DNA of 64,000 nucleotides from Magnetococcales bacterium WMHbin3. GTDB lineage: Bacteria; Pseudomonadota; Magnetococcia; Magnetococcales; Magnetaquicoccaceae. Location: contig PDZX01000014.1 of the NCBI GenBank assembly GCA_002753185.1, positions 16,908 through 80,907 of the forward strand, read 5' to 3'. Under the pieces are notes generated by a model. That model did not search any database and was not told where the DNA came from. It saw only the letters and a program-made list of their open reading frames with translations. Every line of letters begins with the position of its first letter. The stretch's first letter is position 1. The position numbers and the translations under genes are program-made. Shown here in pieces: positions 37,815-47,505 of the stretch.

Positions 37815-38940
37815 TCGCCGCCAGCACCAGATCGACATCCGCGTCAGCCATTCTCGGATAGAGGGGCAGGGAGACGACCCGGTCGCCGATCGCCTCGGCA
37901 ATGGGAAAATCCCCGCGTTGATAGGAATAGGTGTTGGCAAAGTAGTGGGTCAGATGGACCGGACGATAGTTGACCATCACGCTGATCCCCTCGTCATGGA
38001 GTGCGGCGATGAAATCATCCCTTGGCATGCCGTCGATCAGGATGGGAAAGAGATGGCAGGCATGGCGCGTCCCTTCGGCGGGATGGACCATCATCCGCAC
38101 CCCGGTCAGGTCGCTCAACCCCGCGCGATAGCGGGCCACCAACTCCAGGCGGCGCGCCAGGTTGTGTTCCAGGCGGTTCATTTGCGGAAGCAGGATGGCG
38201 GCTTCGATATTGCTCATATTGTACTTCCAGCCCATCGAGGCCATGTCCCAGTGCTGATACCCCAGTTGCGCCCGCTCGGCGCCGGTGCGGGTCATGCCGT
38301 GCAGACGCAGGAGTTTCAGGGGGGCCAGCAGGTCGGAGTCGTTGAATGCCAATGCCCCGCCCTCGCCGCAGGTGATGTTCTTGGTGGCATAGAAACTGAA
38401 GCAGGCCGTATTCCCCAATCCGGCGGGCCGGATATCTCCCAACCTTCCTTCCAGGCAGTGGGCCGCGTCTTCGATGATCGCCAGGCCATGTTGCCGGGCC
38501 ACGTCGGCCAGGGCGGGCATGTCGCACATGCGTCCGTAAAGATGTACGGGGAGGATGGCCCTGGTGCGCGGGGTGATGGCGCCCGCCACGCGTGCCGGAT
38601 CCAGGTTGCCGGTTGCGGGTTCCACGTCAACGAAGACCGGTCGTGCCCCGGCTTCGATGATGGCCGTGGAGGTGGCGATGAAGGTCATGGGGGTGGTGAT
38701 CACCTCGTCTCCCGATCCGATGCCCAGGGCCAGCAGGGAGAGATGCAACGCCCCGGTGCAACTCGTGGTGGCCAGGACGTGACGACACCCCAGATATTCC
38801 GCCAGGCTGGCCTCGAAACGGGCAACCGTTTCGCCGGTCGTCAACACCGGGTGACGAAGCGCGGCGGATACGGAGTCGATCTCCTCCTGGCCGAGGTCAT
38901 GCAGGAAAAACGGGACTTTGAAGGAAGAAGCACGAGACAC
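37792..38940 (-). CDS. DegT/DnrJ/EryC1/StrS aminotransferase
   Basis: A 382-residue PLP-dependent sugar aminotransferase. It has the GSGDEVITTPMTF loop, EDAAHCLEG, and the PLP lysine K187 in SFYATKNITCGEGG; the C-terminal block LPLYPRM is typical. I start at the GTG at 38938-38940, eight bases after GGGAG, giving a normal length; a longer start would add 38 unlikely residues. It likely aminates a 4-keto sugar nucleotide, fitting the SDR dehydratase on the opposite strand. Confidence 0.92.
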   Translation of the reverse strand: MSRASSFKVPFFLHDLGQEEIDSVSAALRHPVLTTGETVARFEASLAEYLGCRHVLATTSCTGALHLSLLALGIGSGDEVITTPMTFIATSTAIIEAGARPVFVDVEPATGNLDPARVAGAITPRTRAILPVHLYGRMCDMPALADVARQHGLAIIEDAAHCLEGRLGDIRPAGLGNTACFSFYATKNITCGEGGALAFNDSDLLAPLKLLRLHGMTRTGAERAQLGYQHWDMASMGWKYNMSNIEAAILLPQMNRLEHNLARRLELVARYRAGLSDLTGVRMMVHPAEGTRHACHLFPILIDGMPRDDFIAALHDEGISVMVNYRPVHLTHYFANTYSYQRGDFPIAEAIGDRVVSLPLYPRMADADVDLVLAAIRKCLGE

Positions 38941-39239
38941 TCTGGCGGCTCCCTTGTGAGCGGGTGAGTAATAACGGATACCGGGGTTCGTGGCATTGCC
39001 CGCATTGCGGCAGGGCGGATGGAAATCCGCGTCGAAATCTACCATCGATGCCACGAATGGTCAATGTGATCCCGTCTTGCCTCGATTGCGGGGCGGCCTG
39101 CATGCCCGCGCCGGCGGAAAGGGGGCATTTTTTTTGCCGGACGCATGGAATCTCTATTCAAATGCGCGACGCTATGGTATCGTGCAAATTGGTCGTATAT
39201 GTTAACGTCAGATTGACTAGCACAAGGAGAGCTGTTCAC

Positions 39240-39500
39240 ATGAGAAAGAGTCTTTTGGCTGTTGCGTTGATGTTGGGAGTGGCCTTCGGGGCCGGTTCCG
39301 TTTCCGCCATGGAGCGGACGGGCGCCGGTACGACCTCGCAGGGCGCCATGGTGATGGCTTCCGCCGCCGATCAGGGTCATTCCTTCGTGTCGGACCAGAA
39401 CACCTTCGACAAGAAGAAGGCCAAGAAAAAGAAGAAGAAGAAGTCCAAGAAGGCCGCTGCTGGTGGAACCGGTTCGTGGGATAGCGGCACTCCGCAATGA
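39240..39500 (+). CDS. Small secreted Lys-rich protein
   Basis: An 86-residue peptide starting ATG 39240 behind AAGGAGA. Residues 1-24 are a good signal peptide (MRKSLL, hydrophobic core, A-x-A-like end near SVSA). The mature part is short and ends with a run of 13 Lys/Ala/Ser residues (KKKAKKKKKKKSKK-type) and a Gly/Trp tail. I do not recognise a family. Such polybasic tails can bind nucleic acids or anionic wall polymers; that is speculation. The same frame stays open upstream to about 38964. Confidence 0.7.
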   Translation: MRKSLLAVALMLGVAFGAGSVSAMERTGAGTTSQGAMVMASAADQGHSFVSDQNTFDKKKAKKKKKKKSKKAAAGGTGSWDSGTPQ

Positions 39501-39638
39501 CCTCACGGGACGTCGAGTCCCTGCGTTCCAGTCGTTTGGACCATGGGGCAAGGTCGCTGCCGGTCTGCCCCATGGTGCCTGTCTCTCTCCCGTCGTTCGT
39601 TCCGCCCCCTCCTTTTTCTCGATTTTTGTCCGGCGTTA

Positions 39639-39669
39639 TGCGCGCATGCGATTGCCACGCATGGGCGCA
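39639..39669. other. Long hairpin in intergenic region
   Basis: A 12-bp stem with one mismatch (tgcgcgcatgcg against cgcatgggcgca) and a 7-base loop lies between the Lys-rich gene and the rubredoxin gene. No T-run follows, so it is not a classical terminator. It could be an RNA structure or chance. The rest of this 261-bp gap shows nothing recognisable. Confidence 0.4.
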
Positions 39670-39761
39670 AGCAAACGTTGACGTTATGTTCCCGTTTTGC
39701 TAAACTGAAACGGAAATAAAGATTTTGCAGGTTCAACGTCAATTACGAGCGGCTCTCATCC

Positions 39762-40190
39762 ATGACGACCCCCCTTGACACCCTCATCGCCCGTGCCGTC
39801 GAACTGGGACTGAAATCCAGCCTGGCCACTCCCCAGGCCGCTTCCCTGCTGGCCGGCAAGACCAAAAGCGCCGAGGCGGAAGCCATCATTCAGGCCGCCA
39901 ATCAGGTGACTGCGGATTACAAGGCCTGTTTGAAGGAGGTCGAACGGGCCGCGCCCCAACATTACGCCTCGCTGCGCAACCAGATCGTGGATCAGGTGCG
40001 CAAGGCCATGAAAAAACAACCGGGCATGCGCAAATGGCGCTGCAAGGTGTGCAGCTTCCTCTACGACGAAAAGATCGGCCTGTCGAAGCAGCGCATCCCC
40101 GCAGGCACCAGCTTTCAGGACCTCTCCGACGATTGGGAGTGCCCGGATTGCGACGTGGGCAAGGACCAGTTCGTGCTGGATCAGGATTGA
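39762..40190 (+). CDS. Rubredoxin-domain protein with helical N-terminal extension
   Basis: A 142-residue protein. Residues ~90-140 are a rubredoxin-like domain with CKVC and CPDC pairs (WRCKVCSFLYDEK and DDWECPDCDVGKDQF) that would bind one Fe. Residues 1-85 are a helical extension with no Cys. Free-standing rubredoxins are usually about 55 residues, so the extension is notable. It probably donates electrons to an unidentified partner. It is convergent with rlmB, overlapping by 10 bp. Confidence 0.85.
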   Translation: MTTPLDTLIARAVELGLKSSLATPQAASLLAGKTKSAEAEAIIQAANQVTADYKACLKEVERAAPQHYASLRNQIVDQVRKAMKKQPGMRKWRCKVCSFLYDEKIGLSKQRIPAGTSFQDLSDDWECPDCDVGKDQFVLDQD

Positions 40191-40933
40191 CCGTCGCGGC
40201 CCCGCCGCGTCTCGTAAAGGGCAATCCCCACCGCCACCGCCACATTCAGCGACCCCACGCCGCCTCGCATCGGAATGGCGAGGAGTTCGTCACAGCGCTC
40301 CTTCGTCAGACGCCGCAGCCCCTTGCCCTCGCCGCCCAACACCAGCGCCAGAGGACCCGCGAGGGAACCCGCATCCAGATGGCGCGGTGCATCCCCGGCC
40401 AACCCAACCACCCGGACACCGCGATCCCGCAGCTCCGTCAAGGCGCGCGCCAGATTGACCACCCGCACCGCGTCCACCCGCCCGGCGGCCCCGGCCGACG
40501 CCTTGACCGCCACCGAGGACAACGGCGCGCTGCGATCCCGTGGCAGGATCACCGCCTCCACCCCGAAGGCCTCCGCGCAACGCAGGATCGCTCCCAGATT
40601 GCGCGGATCCTCGATGCCATCCAGCACCAGCAGCAGCGGATCGATCCGCTCCTCCAGTCGCTCCAGCAGGGTGTCCCAGGTGGGTTGCACCCTTGCGCCG
40701 ACCCGCACCGCGATGCCCTGATGCGTCCCCCCTCCGGTCAGGCGGTCCAGGGCGGCCCGCTCCAGCAGGCGGGGTCGCAATCCCCGCGACCTGGCCAGGG
40801 TTTCCGCCTCCACGAAACGGCCCCCCCGACCGCCGATCAAAAGATGCACGCTCTCCACGGGCCGCGTCCCGTCCGCCAGAATGGCCAGGGCGGGATTGAA
40901 CCCGAAGACGATTTCTTCCTCCTCGCCGGTCAT
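40181..40933 (-). CDS. rlmB: 23S rRNA (guanosine-2'-O-)-methyltransferase RlmB
   Basis: A 250-residue SpoU/TrmH-family enzyme that methylates 23S rRNA. It has an N-terminal substrate-binding domain, then the knotted methyltransferase: NLGAILRCAEAFG, LVLGGEGKGL and IPMRGGVGSLNVAVAVGIALYE. I start at the ATG at 40931-40933, which overlaps the cysS stop (ATGA). Downstream of cysS on the same strand, it is co-transcribed with it. Confidence 0.92.
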   Translation of the reverse strand: MTGEEEEIVFGFNPALAILADGTRPVESVHLLIGGRGGRFVEAETLARSRGLRPRLLERAALDRLTGGGTHQGIAVRVGARVQPTWDTLLERLEERIDPLLLVLDGIEDPRNLGAILRCAEAFGVEAVILPRDRSAPLSSVAVKASAGAAGRVDAVRVVNLARALTELRDRGVRVVGLAGDAPRHLDAGSLAGPLALVLGGEGKGLRRLTKERCDELLAIPMRGGVGSLNVAVAVGIALYETRRGRDGQS

Positions 40934-42372
40934 CCTTCCCGCCTCCATGTGGTGCCGGACTTGCTGTCCTCCAGGGTGATCCCGGCGGCGGCCAACTCCT
41001 TGCGAATGCGGTCGGCTGCGGCAAAATCACGGCTGGCGCGCGCCTGGGCGCGTTGGGCGATCCGCTCCTCGATGGTCGTGTCGGACCAGCCGTTGTCCGT
41101 TTCGGCGGCGAAGCGGAAATGGGTCTCCGGATTCTCCCCGCACAAACCGAGCAGTGCCCCCAGTTCGCGCAGCCGGGTCGTTGCCTGGCGCAGATTCTCC
41201 AGGCAATCGGGGTGCAGCAGTCGGTTGACCTCCTTGGCTTGCTCGTAAAGGACAGCCAGGGCACGCGGGGTATTGAAATCGTCGTCCATGGCGGTGAAAA
41301 AGGGTTCCGCCCAACTCTCGCCACGCGCCTGTGACCAGTCGATGGCCCCGGATCGCGGCAACGCGCCCAGCACCTGTTTTGCCCCGCGCAACGCGCCGTA
41401 CAGCCGGTCCAGCCCGCTGCGCGCCGCGTCCAGCAACTCGAAGGAAAAATCCAGCGGCGCCCGATAGTGACTGCCCAGCAGAAACATCCGGATGGTCTCG
41501 CCCCGGTAGGCGGTCAACAGGTCGCGGATGGTGCGGAAGTTGTCCAGGCTCTTGGACATCTTCTCCCGTTCCCCCTCGGCGGTGATCGCATTGACAAAAC
41601 CGTTGTGCAGCCAATGAGCCACCCATGGCCTGCCGGTCGCTCCTTCGGTCTGGGCGATCTCGTTTTCGTGGTGGGGAAAGATCAGATCCCGGCCCCCGCC
41701 GTGGATGTCGAACGATTTTCCCAGATATTTGACACTCATGGCGGAACATTCGATGTGCCAGCCCGGTCGGCCCGGCCCCCAGGGGGATTCCCAGAAGGGT
41801 TCTCCGGGCTTGGTCGCTTTCCAGAGCACGAAATCCAGGGGATTGGCCTTGCGCGCGTCCACCTCCACCCGCGCCCCGGCATCCAGTTCCTCGATATGTT
41901 TTCCCGAAAGCGCGCCGTAAGTGGCAAAACGGTCCACGGCATAATACACATCGCCACCGCTCTCGTATGCCATGCGATTGTCGAGCAGGGTTTGGATCAT
42001 GGCCTGCATCTCCTGCACATGATCCGTGGCCCTGGGTTCCACGTCGGCGGGGGCGACTCCCAGTTTTTCCATGTCCTCGTGAAAGGCGGCGATGAAACGT
42101 TCGGTCAGAGGCTTCCACGCCACGCCCTCCCGCGCGGCCCGCTGGATGATCTTGTCGTCGATGTCCGTGAAATTGCGCACGTAGGTCACCTGGTAGCCCA
42201 GGGCGCGCAGATGGCGCACGATCACGTCGAAGGAGACCATCACCCGCGCATGGCCGATGTGGCAATAGTCATACGCCGTGATGCCGCAGACATAGAGGCC
42301 CACCCGGCCCGGCGTCAGCGGCTGGAAAATCTCCTTCCGGCGGCCCAGGGAGTTGTGGAGACAAAGGGTCAT
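40930..42372 (-). CDS. cysS: Cysteinyl-tRNA synthetase
   Basis: A 480-residue class I aminoacyl-tRNA synthetase. It has the HIGH signature (residues 38-41), KMSKS in REKMSKSLDN, and the zinc-binding Cys and His residues around GWHIECSAM and HHENEIAQ. The start is ATG 42370-42372, at the family start MTLCLHN. It diverges from the aspartate aminotransferase by about 110 bp, and the rlmB start overlaps its stop. Confidence 0.96.
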   Translation of the reverse strand: MTLCLHNSLGRRKEIFQPLTPGRVGLYVCGITAYDYCHIGHARVMVSFDVIVRHLRALGYQVTYVRNFTDIDDKIIQRAAREGVAWKPLTERFIAAFHEDMEKLGVAPADVEPRATDHVQEMQAMIQTLLDNRMAYESGGDVYYAVDRFATYGALSGKHIEELDAGARVEVDARKANPLDFVLWKATKPGEPFWESPWGPGRPGWHIECSAMSVKYLGKSFDIHGGGRDLIFPHHENEIAQTEGATGRPWVAHWLHNGFVNAITAEGEREKMSKSLDNFRTIRDLLTAYRGETIRMFLLGSHYRAPLDFSFELLDAARSGLDRLYGALRGAKQVLGALPRSGAIDWSQARGESWAEPFFTAMDDDFNTPRALAVLYEQAKEVNRLLHPDCLENLRQATTRLRELGALLGLCGENPETHFRFAAETDNGWSDTTIEERIAQRAQARASRDFAAADRIRKELAAAGITLEDSKSGTTWRREG

Positions 42373-42486
42373 TGCCGTGGTTCTCCTGATCGGAATGGCT
42401 CCGGGCACTCTTGCGTGGCGCGCCGGCTCCATGTTAGATTGATTCGTTGCGTTTCCTTATTCCTACAGCCGTGCGGAACTCGCCCC

Positions 42487-43692
42487 ATGTCTCTTTTATC
42501 CCAACGCATCCAGAACGTAAAGCCCTCACCCACCCTCATGATCGCGGCCAAGGCCAAGGCGCTGCAGGCCGAAGGCAAGGATGTCATCGGCCTGGGGTCC
42601 GGGGAACCCGATTTCGACACCCCCGCCCACATCAAAAAGGCCGCCATCCTGGCCTTGCGCGAGGGGTTCACCAAGTATACCGCAGTGGAGGGGATCGGGG
42701 AACTCCGGCAGGCCATCATCCGCCGCTACGCCAAGGATCACGGCCTCACCTTCACCCCGGACCAGGTGGTGGTGACCGTGGGCGGCAAGCAGGCATTCTA
42801 CAATCTCGCCCAGGCCACCCTGAACCCCGGTGACGAGGTGATCATCCCCGCGCCATACTGGGTCTCCTATCCGGACATGGTGTTGCTGGCCGATGGCAAG
42901 CCGGTCATCGTGGCCACCGCCGAGGCGAACGGTTTTAAAATTACCCCGGAGGAACTGGAAGCCGCCATCACGCCGAAGACCCGTTTCCTGGTGATCAACT
43001 CGCCATCCAATCCCACTGGATCGGCCTACACCGCCGAGGAGTTGACAAAACTGGCCGGAGTGCTGGAACGCCATCCCCATGTCTGGGTGATCAGCGATGA
43101 TATCTATGAAAAAATAGTGTACAAACCGTTCGAGTTCGTCACCATCACCGCCGTCGCCCCGGCGCTGCAAGACCGGACCGTGATCGTGAGCGGGGTGTCG
43201 AAGGCCTACTCCATGACGGGGTGGCGCATCGGTTACGCCGTTGGCCCCAAGGAGGTCATCAAGGCCATGGTCAAGATGCAGTCCCAGAGCACCTCCAACG
43301 CCGTCTCCATCGCGCAACGCGCCGCCGCCGTAGCCCTGGCCGGGCCGCAAAAGTGCATCAAGCCCATGGTGAAGGCCTTTCGCGAACGCCGGGACTTCTG
43401 CGTGGATGCCTTCAACGCCATGCCGGGTGTCACCTGCCGCACTCCGGAAGGGGCATTTTACCTGTTCCCGAACGTGGCCGGTCTGATGAATACCACCACC
43501 CCGGAGGGAAAACCGATCAGGGACAGCCTGGAACTGTCCGCCTATCTGCTGGAGGCGGTCGGCGTGGCCGTGGTGCCGGGTTCGGCGTTCGGTCTGGACC
43601 CCTATTTCCGCATCTCCTTCGCCACGTCGATGACCGATCTGGAACAGGCCATGGTTCGCATCCGCAAGGTGGCGGAAGTCCTGACGAAGTGA
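42487..43692 (+). CDS. Aspartate aminotransferase (class I PLP)
   Basis: A 401-residue aminotransferase of the aspartate aminotransferase Ib group, common in Alphaproteobacteria. It has GSGEPDFDTP near the N-terminus, NSPSNPTG, the PLP lysine K239 in SGVSKAYSMTGWRIGY and FRISFA near the end. It converts aspartate and 2-oxoglutarate to oxaloacetate and glutamate; other amino donors cannot be excluded. A hairpin terminator follows immediately. Confidence 0.92.
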   Translation: MSLLSQRIQNVKPSPTLMIAAKAKALQAEGKDVIGLGSGEPDFDTPAHIKKAAILALREGFTKYTAVEGIGELRQAIIRRYAKDHGLTFTPDQVVVTVGGKQAFYNLAQATLNPGDEVIIPAPYWVSYPDMVLLADGKPVIVATAEANGFKITPEELEAAITPKTRFLVINSPSNPTGSAYTAEELTKLAGVLERHPHVWVISDDIYEKIVYKPFEFVTITAVAPALQDRTVIVSGVSKAYSMTGWRIGYAVGPKEVIKAMVKMQSQSTSNAVSIAQRAAAVALAGPQKCIKPMVKAFRERRDFCVDAFNAMPGVTCRTPEGAFYLFPNVAGLMNTTTPEGKPIRDSLELSAYLLEAVGVAVVPGSAFGLDPYFRISFATSMTDLEQAMVRIRKVAEVLTK

Positions 43693-43710
43693 TCGGTGAT
43701 GCCGTGATTC

Positions 43711-43741
43711 TCCCAGGTCCGGGCATCGCCTGGACCTGGGA
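43711..43741. terminator. Bidirectional hairpin terminator
   Basis: A perfect 10-bp stem (tcccaggtcc with ggacctggga) with an 11-base loop lies between the convergent aminotransferase and Rpn genes. A two-base bulge would extend the stem with gatt/aatc on either side. It sits where both transcripts should end. The U-tract is weak on both strands. Confidence 0.6.
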
Positions 43742-43747
43742 ATCTGA

Positions 43748-44680
43748 CTATGGAAAAAGCGCCTGCAACGAGTCGGCCTTGAAGATGTCGCCAAGCCAGA
43801 CCGTCAACTCGTCCATCTCGGCAGAGGCCACCCTTTGCCGGACGGATTCCGGGACGGGGCCAAAACGCGTTTGCAGCAGTTGGAGCAGTGTATCCGCGCG
43901 GCCTTTCCGCTCCCCTCTCAACTCCCCTCGCTTTTCTCCTTCCATCATGCCCGCTGTCCAGGTGGATTCCACCATGCTGGCCTGGTAATGCAGTTCGTCC
44001 TGGTAGCGTTCGTAGGCACGGCGTTCCTCTTCCGGGAGTTGCAGGATATCCAATACCTGCTGGGCCTTCCGCAGACCGCGCGCGGAGAACTCCTCGCGAA
44101 TGGTGCCGGTCTTCAAAAAATAGATCCATTCGTCCAGGGAGTTGCGGGCGACCTCATCGAAGCGGTTGACCCGGAGCAGATAGAATTCCGGAAAGATCTC
44201 CCGCACGGATTGGCGGTGGAACAACCCTTTCTGACCTTCGTTCAACTGCAATTCGTCGTTGGTGTGCAATCCTCTGAATGAGGTCGTGCCATGGTAAATA
44301 TAGTCGTCCCCGCAGCCGAGATCAAAATAGAGGATACTGATGGAAATCACCTTGGGAACCTGGGAATAGGCATTGCCTTCGTCCAGATGTTCTGTGACTG
44401 TTTTGGAGATCGCATAGACCAGGCGTTGCAGGTAATCATATTCTCGTTCGTATTGCAACTCGATCAAGATCAGTTCGTCCTGGCTGTTTTTGACTTTCAT
44501 GTCAACCCGGTTGGATTTGTCGAAACGATTTTCTTTATTGCTCTCGCTCTCCAGGATTTCGATTATTTTAACATTTGTCATGAGCAATTCGCTCAACAAA
44601 CCTTCCAGCACTTCGAAGTTGGCCTTGCTGCGCAATAGCCGTTTCATGGCCCAGTCAAAGCTGATCAGTCGTCGTCTCAT
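43748..44680 (-). CDS. Rpn-family recombination-promoting nuclease / putative transposase
   Basis: A 310-residue protein with an N-terminal PD-(D/E)xK-like nuclease domain: the pair VDMKVKN and LIELQYE carries the likely catalytic D and E-x-Q. The C-terminal segment is DUF4351-like with GEKRGE-type charged repeats and the LLQTRFGPVPESVRQRV block. The start ATG 44678-44680 has GAGGAGGAG right upstream. Rpn proteins can promote RecA-independent recombination and are common, multicopy and horizontally mobile. It ends just before a hairpin terminator. Confidence 0.88.
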   Translation of the reverse strand: MRRRLISFDWAMKRLLRSKANFEVLEGLLSELLMTNVKIIEILESESNKENRFDKSNRVDMKVKNSQDELILIELQYEREYDYLQRLVYAISKTVTEHLDEGNAYSQVPKVISISILYFDLGCGDDYIYHGTTSFRGLHTNDELQLNEGQKGLFHRQSVREIFPEFYLLRVNRFDEVARNSLDEWIYFLKTGTIREEFSARGLRKAQQVLDILQLPEEERRAYERYQDELHYQASMVESTWTAGMMEGEKRGELRGERKGRADTLLQLLQTRFGPVPESVRQRVASAEMDELTVWLGDIFKADSLQALFP

Positions 44681-44719
44681 GTGCTCCTCCTCTCGGTTTG
44701 CTGGGTGAACCGACAAAAA

Positions 44720-44744
44720 AGCGCCCAGGGGATACCTGGGCGCT
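44720..44744 (-). terminator. Rho-independent terminator for acnB
   Basis: A 10-bp perfect stem (agcgcccagg paired with cctgggcgct) and a 5-base loop. On the minus strand it is followed by TTTTTT, and it lies 23 bp after the acnB stop. It is a textbook intrinsic terminator. Confidence 0.9.
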
Positions 44745-44766
44745 CTTGGGTGTCACACCGGGGAGG

Positions 44767-47304
44767 TCAGGCCCCTCCGGTCTGTTCGTAGTTTGGAATT
44801 TCGTGGAAATTCAGGTACTTGTACACATTTGAGGACTTGGGGGTCACCCGCTCGGACATGATGGACATGTACTCGTCCACCGAGGGGAGTTTTCCCAGTT
44901 GCGCGGTGATGGCCGCCACTTCGGCGGAGGAGAGGAACACCTTGGCGCCGTCGCCCATGCGATTGTTGAAGTTGCGCGTGGAGGTGGAGACCACGGTGGT
45001 GTTGCTGCGCACCCGCGCCTGGTTGCCCATGCACAGGGAACAGCCGGGAATCTCCATGCGGGCGCCCGATTTGCCGTAGACGCTGTACAGCCCCTCGGAA
45101 ATGAGTTGCCGCTCGTCCATGCGGGTGGGCGGCGACATCCACAAGCGGCCCGGCACCGGCGGCTGGCCTTCGAGGATTTTCGCCGTGGCGCGGAAGTGAC
45201 CGATGTTGGTCATGCACGAGCCGATGAACACCTCGTCCACAGTGGTGCCCGCCACGGTGGAGAGCAGCTTGACATCGTCCGGGTCGTTGGGGCAGGCCAG
45301 GATGGGTTCCTTGATCGCGTTGAGATCGATCTCGATCACGGCGGCGTATTCGGCATCCGCGTCCGGTTCCAGCAGGACCGGATTGGCCAGCCATGCCTCC
45401 ATGGCCGCGATCCGCCTGTTGAGGGCGTTCTTGGATTGATAGCCCTGATTGACCATGTTCTTGAGCAGGGTGACGTTGGATTGCAGGAACTCGATGATCG
45501 GCTCCTTGTTCATGCGCACGGTGCAGGCCGCTGCGGAACGCTCCGCCGAGGCGTCGGTCAGTTCGAAGGCCTGCTCCACCTTGAGGTCGGGCAGTCCTTC
45601 GATTTCCAGAATCCGGCCACTGAAGATGTTCTTCTTGCCGGCCTTTTCCACGGTCAGCAGACCGCGCTGGATGGCGACGTAGGGGATGGCGTTGACCAGG
45701 TCGCGCAAGGTGACGCCCGGCTGCAACGACCCGGTGAAACGGACCAGCACCGACTCCGGCATTTCCAGCGGCATGGCGCCGGTGGCGGCGGCGAAGGCCA
45801 CCAGGCCGGAACCCGCCGGGAAGGAGATGCCGATGGGGAAACGGGTGTGGGAGTCACCGCCGGTCCCCACCGTGTCCGGCAGGCAGACCCGGTTGAGCCA
45901 GGAGTGGATGATGCCGTCGCCGGGACGCAGCGCCACGCCGCCCCGATCCGAGAAGAAGCGCGGCAGGGTCTTGTGGGTCTGCACGTCCACCGCCTTGGGA
46001 TAGGCCGCCGTGTGGCAGAACGACTGGATCACGAAATCGGCGGAGAAGCCCAGGCAGGCCAGTTCCTTGATTTCGTCGCGGGTCATGGGGCCGGTGGTAT
46101 CCTGGGAACCCACGGTGGTCATGGTGGGTTCGCAATACTCGCCGGGACGCACCCCGGTCTTGCCCACCGCCTTGCCCACCATCTTTTGGGCCAGGCTGTA
46201 CCCCTTGCCGGTATCCGGGGGATTCTGTGGGGCGACGAACAGCGTGGAGGGGGGCAGGCCCAGCACCTCGCGCGCCTTGGCGGTCAGCTTGCGTCCCACG
46301 ATCAGGTTCACCCGCCCGCCCGCCCGCACTTCGTCCGGCAGGGTGATCGGCTTGATGGCGAATTTCGTGACCACCTGTCCGTCGCGGGAGATGGTGCCGT
46401 TTTTCGTGTTGATGGTGACCACGTCGCCGTTCTTCAGGGCGCTGACGTCACACTGGATCGGGAGCATGCCGGAGTCTTCTGCGGTGTTGAAGAAGATCGG
46501 GGCCATGGTCCCGCCGATCACCACGCCGCCGGTACGCTTGGCCGGGACGTGGGGGATGTCCTGGCCGATGTGCCAGATCAGGGAGTTGGCCGCCGATTTG
46601 CGCGACGACCCGGTCCCCACCACGTCGCCCAGATAGGCGAGGGGGTGACCCTTTTGCTTCAGGGAGGCGATCTGCTCCAGCGAGCCGGGCTGACGGGTCA
46701 CCAGCATCGACAGGGCATGCACCGGCACGTCGGGCCGGCTCCACGCCTCGGAGGCCGGGGAGAGGTCGTCGGTATTGGTCTCGCCGGCCACCTGGAACAG
46801 GGTCACGGTGATCTCTTCCGGCATGGGCTGGCGCGAGGTGAACCAGGTGGCGTCCGCCCAGTTCTTCAATACTTGTTGGGCCTTGGGATTGCTCTTGGCC
46901 TTGTTGGCCAGGGTGTCGAAGGCGTCATAGATCATCAGGGTGTTGGAGAGGGCTGTCACCGCCTCGTCCGCCAGGGAGGCGTTGTCGAGGAGATGGATCA
47001 GGGGCATGACGTTGAAGCCGCCGATCATGGTGCCCAGCAGTTGCACCGCCTCTTTTGCGGAGATGACCGGGCAGGTGATCTTGCCCTGGGCTACCTGGTC
47101 GAGGAACTCCGCCTTCACCTTGGCGGCGTCGTCCACACCGGGGGGGACCTGGTTGGCCAGCAGATTCTTGAGGAACTCCGCTTCGCCCGCCGGGGGATTT
47201 TGCAGCAGTTTGGTCACTTCATCGGTCTGCTGGGCATTCAGCGGCAGGGGGGGGACCCCTTGTTTGGCGCGTTCGGCGACATGTTGACGATAGGCTTCGA
47301 GCAT
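44767..47304 (-). CDS. acnB: Bifunctional aconitate hydratase 2
   Basis: An 845-residue TCA-cycle enzyme converting citrate to isocitrate. It has the AcnB N-terminal HEAT-like region and the [20 protein letters not shown] and [13 protein letters not shown] blocks. The C-terminal 4Fe-4S ligands include GCSLCMGNQ. The start is ATG 47302-47304 behind AAGGAGA; an upstream start would add a Ser/Arg-rich run with no ribosome binding site. AcnB can also bind mRNA when the cluster is lost. A terminator follows the stop. Confidence 0.96.
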   Translation of the reverse strand: MLEAYRQHVAERAKQGVPPLPLNAQQTDEVTKLLQNPPAGEAEFLKNLLANQVPPGVDDAAKVKAEFLDQVAQGKITCPVISAKEAVQLLGTMIGGFNVMPLIHLLDNASLADEAVTALSNTLMIYDAFDTLANKAKSNPKAQQVLKNWADATWFTSRQPMPEEITVTLFQVAGETNTDDLSPASEAWSRPDVPVHALSMLVTRQPGSLEQIASLKQKGHPLAYLGDVVGTGSSRKSAANSLIWHIGQDIPHVPAKRTGGVVIGGTMAPIFFNTAEDSGMLPIQCDVSALKNGDVVTINTKNGTISRDGQVVTKFAIKPITLPDEVRAGGRVNLIVGRKLTAKAREVLGLPPSTLFVAPQNPPDTGKGYSLAQKMVGKAVGKTGVRPGEYCEPTMTTVGSQDTTGPMTRDEIKELACLGFSADFVIQSFCHTAAYPKAVDVQTHKTLPRFFSDRGGVALRPGDGIIHSWLNRVCLPDTVGTGGDSHTRFPIGISFPAGSGLVAFAAATGAMPLEMPESVLVRFTGSLQPGVTLRDLVNAIPYVAIQRGLLTVEKAGKKNIFSGRILEIEGLPDLKVEQAFELTDASAERSAAACTVRMNKEPIIEFLQSNVTLLKNMVNQGYQSKNALNRRIAAMEAWLANPVLLEPDADAEYAAVIEIDLNAIKEPILACPNDPDDVKLLSTVAGTTVDEVFIGSCMTNIGHFRATAKILEGQPPVPGRLWMSPPTRMDERQLISEGLYSVYGKSGARMEIPGCSLCMGNQARVRSNTTVVSTSTRNFNNRMGDGAKVFLSSAEVAAITAQLGKLPSVDEYMSIMSERVTPKSSNVYKYLNFHEIPNYEQTGGA

Positions 47305-47505
47305 GGAATACGTTCTCCTTGAAAAAGATTTACGACAGCCTGTCTTGGATCGCCCTCTTGGACGATTATGGCACGATAATCCAGCCGTAGCCGTTTTGGC
47401 AAGTCCGCGCGATTTTTTCGCCAGAACGGATCGGTGCATTTGGGCTGTTTTTATCGTACACTGTTTTGTCGAAAACGATCACGATCCCCTTTCCGGACGG
47501 TGCGC

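Noticed and set aside
38964..39239. An in-frame extension with CPHC and CLDC pairs, resembling a zinc ribbon before the Lys-rich peptide.
   Set aside because: The downstream ATG has a strong ribosome binding site and signal peptide; a signal peptide in the middle of a protein is unlikely.
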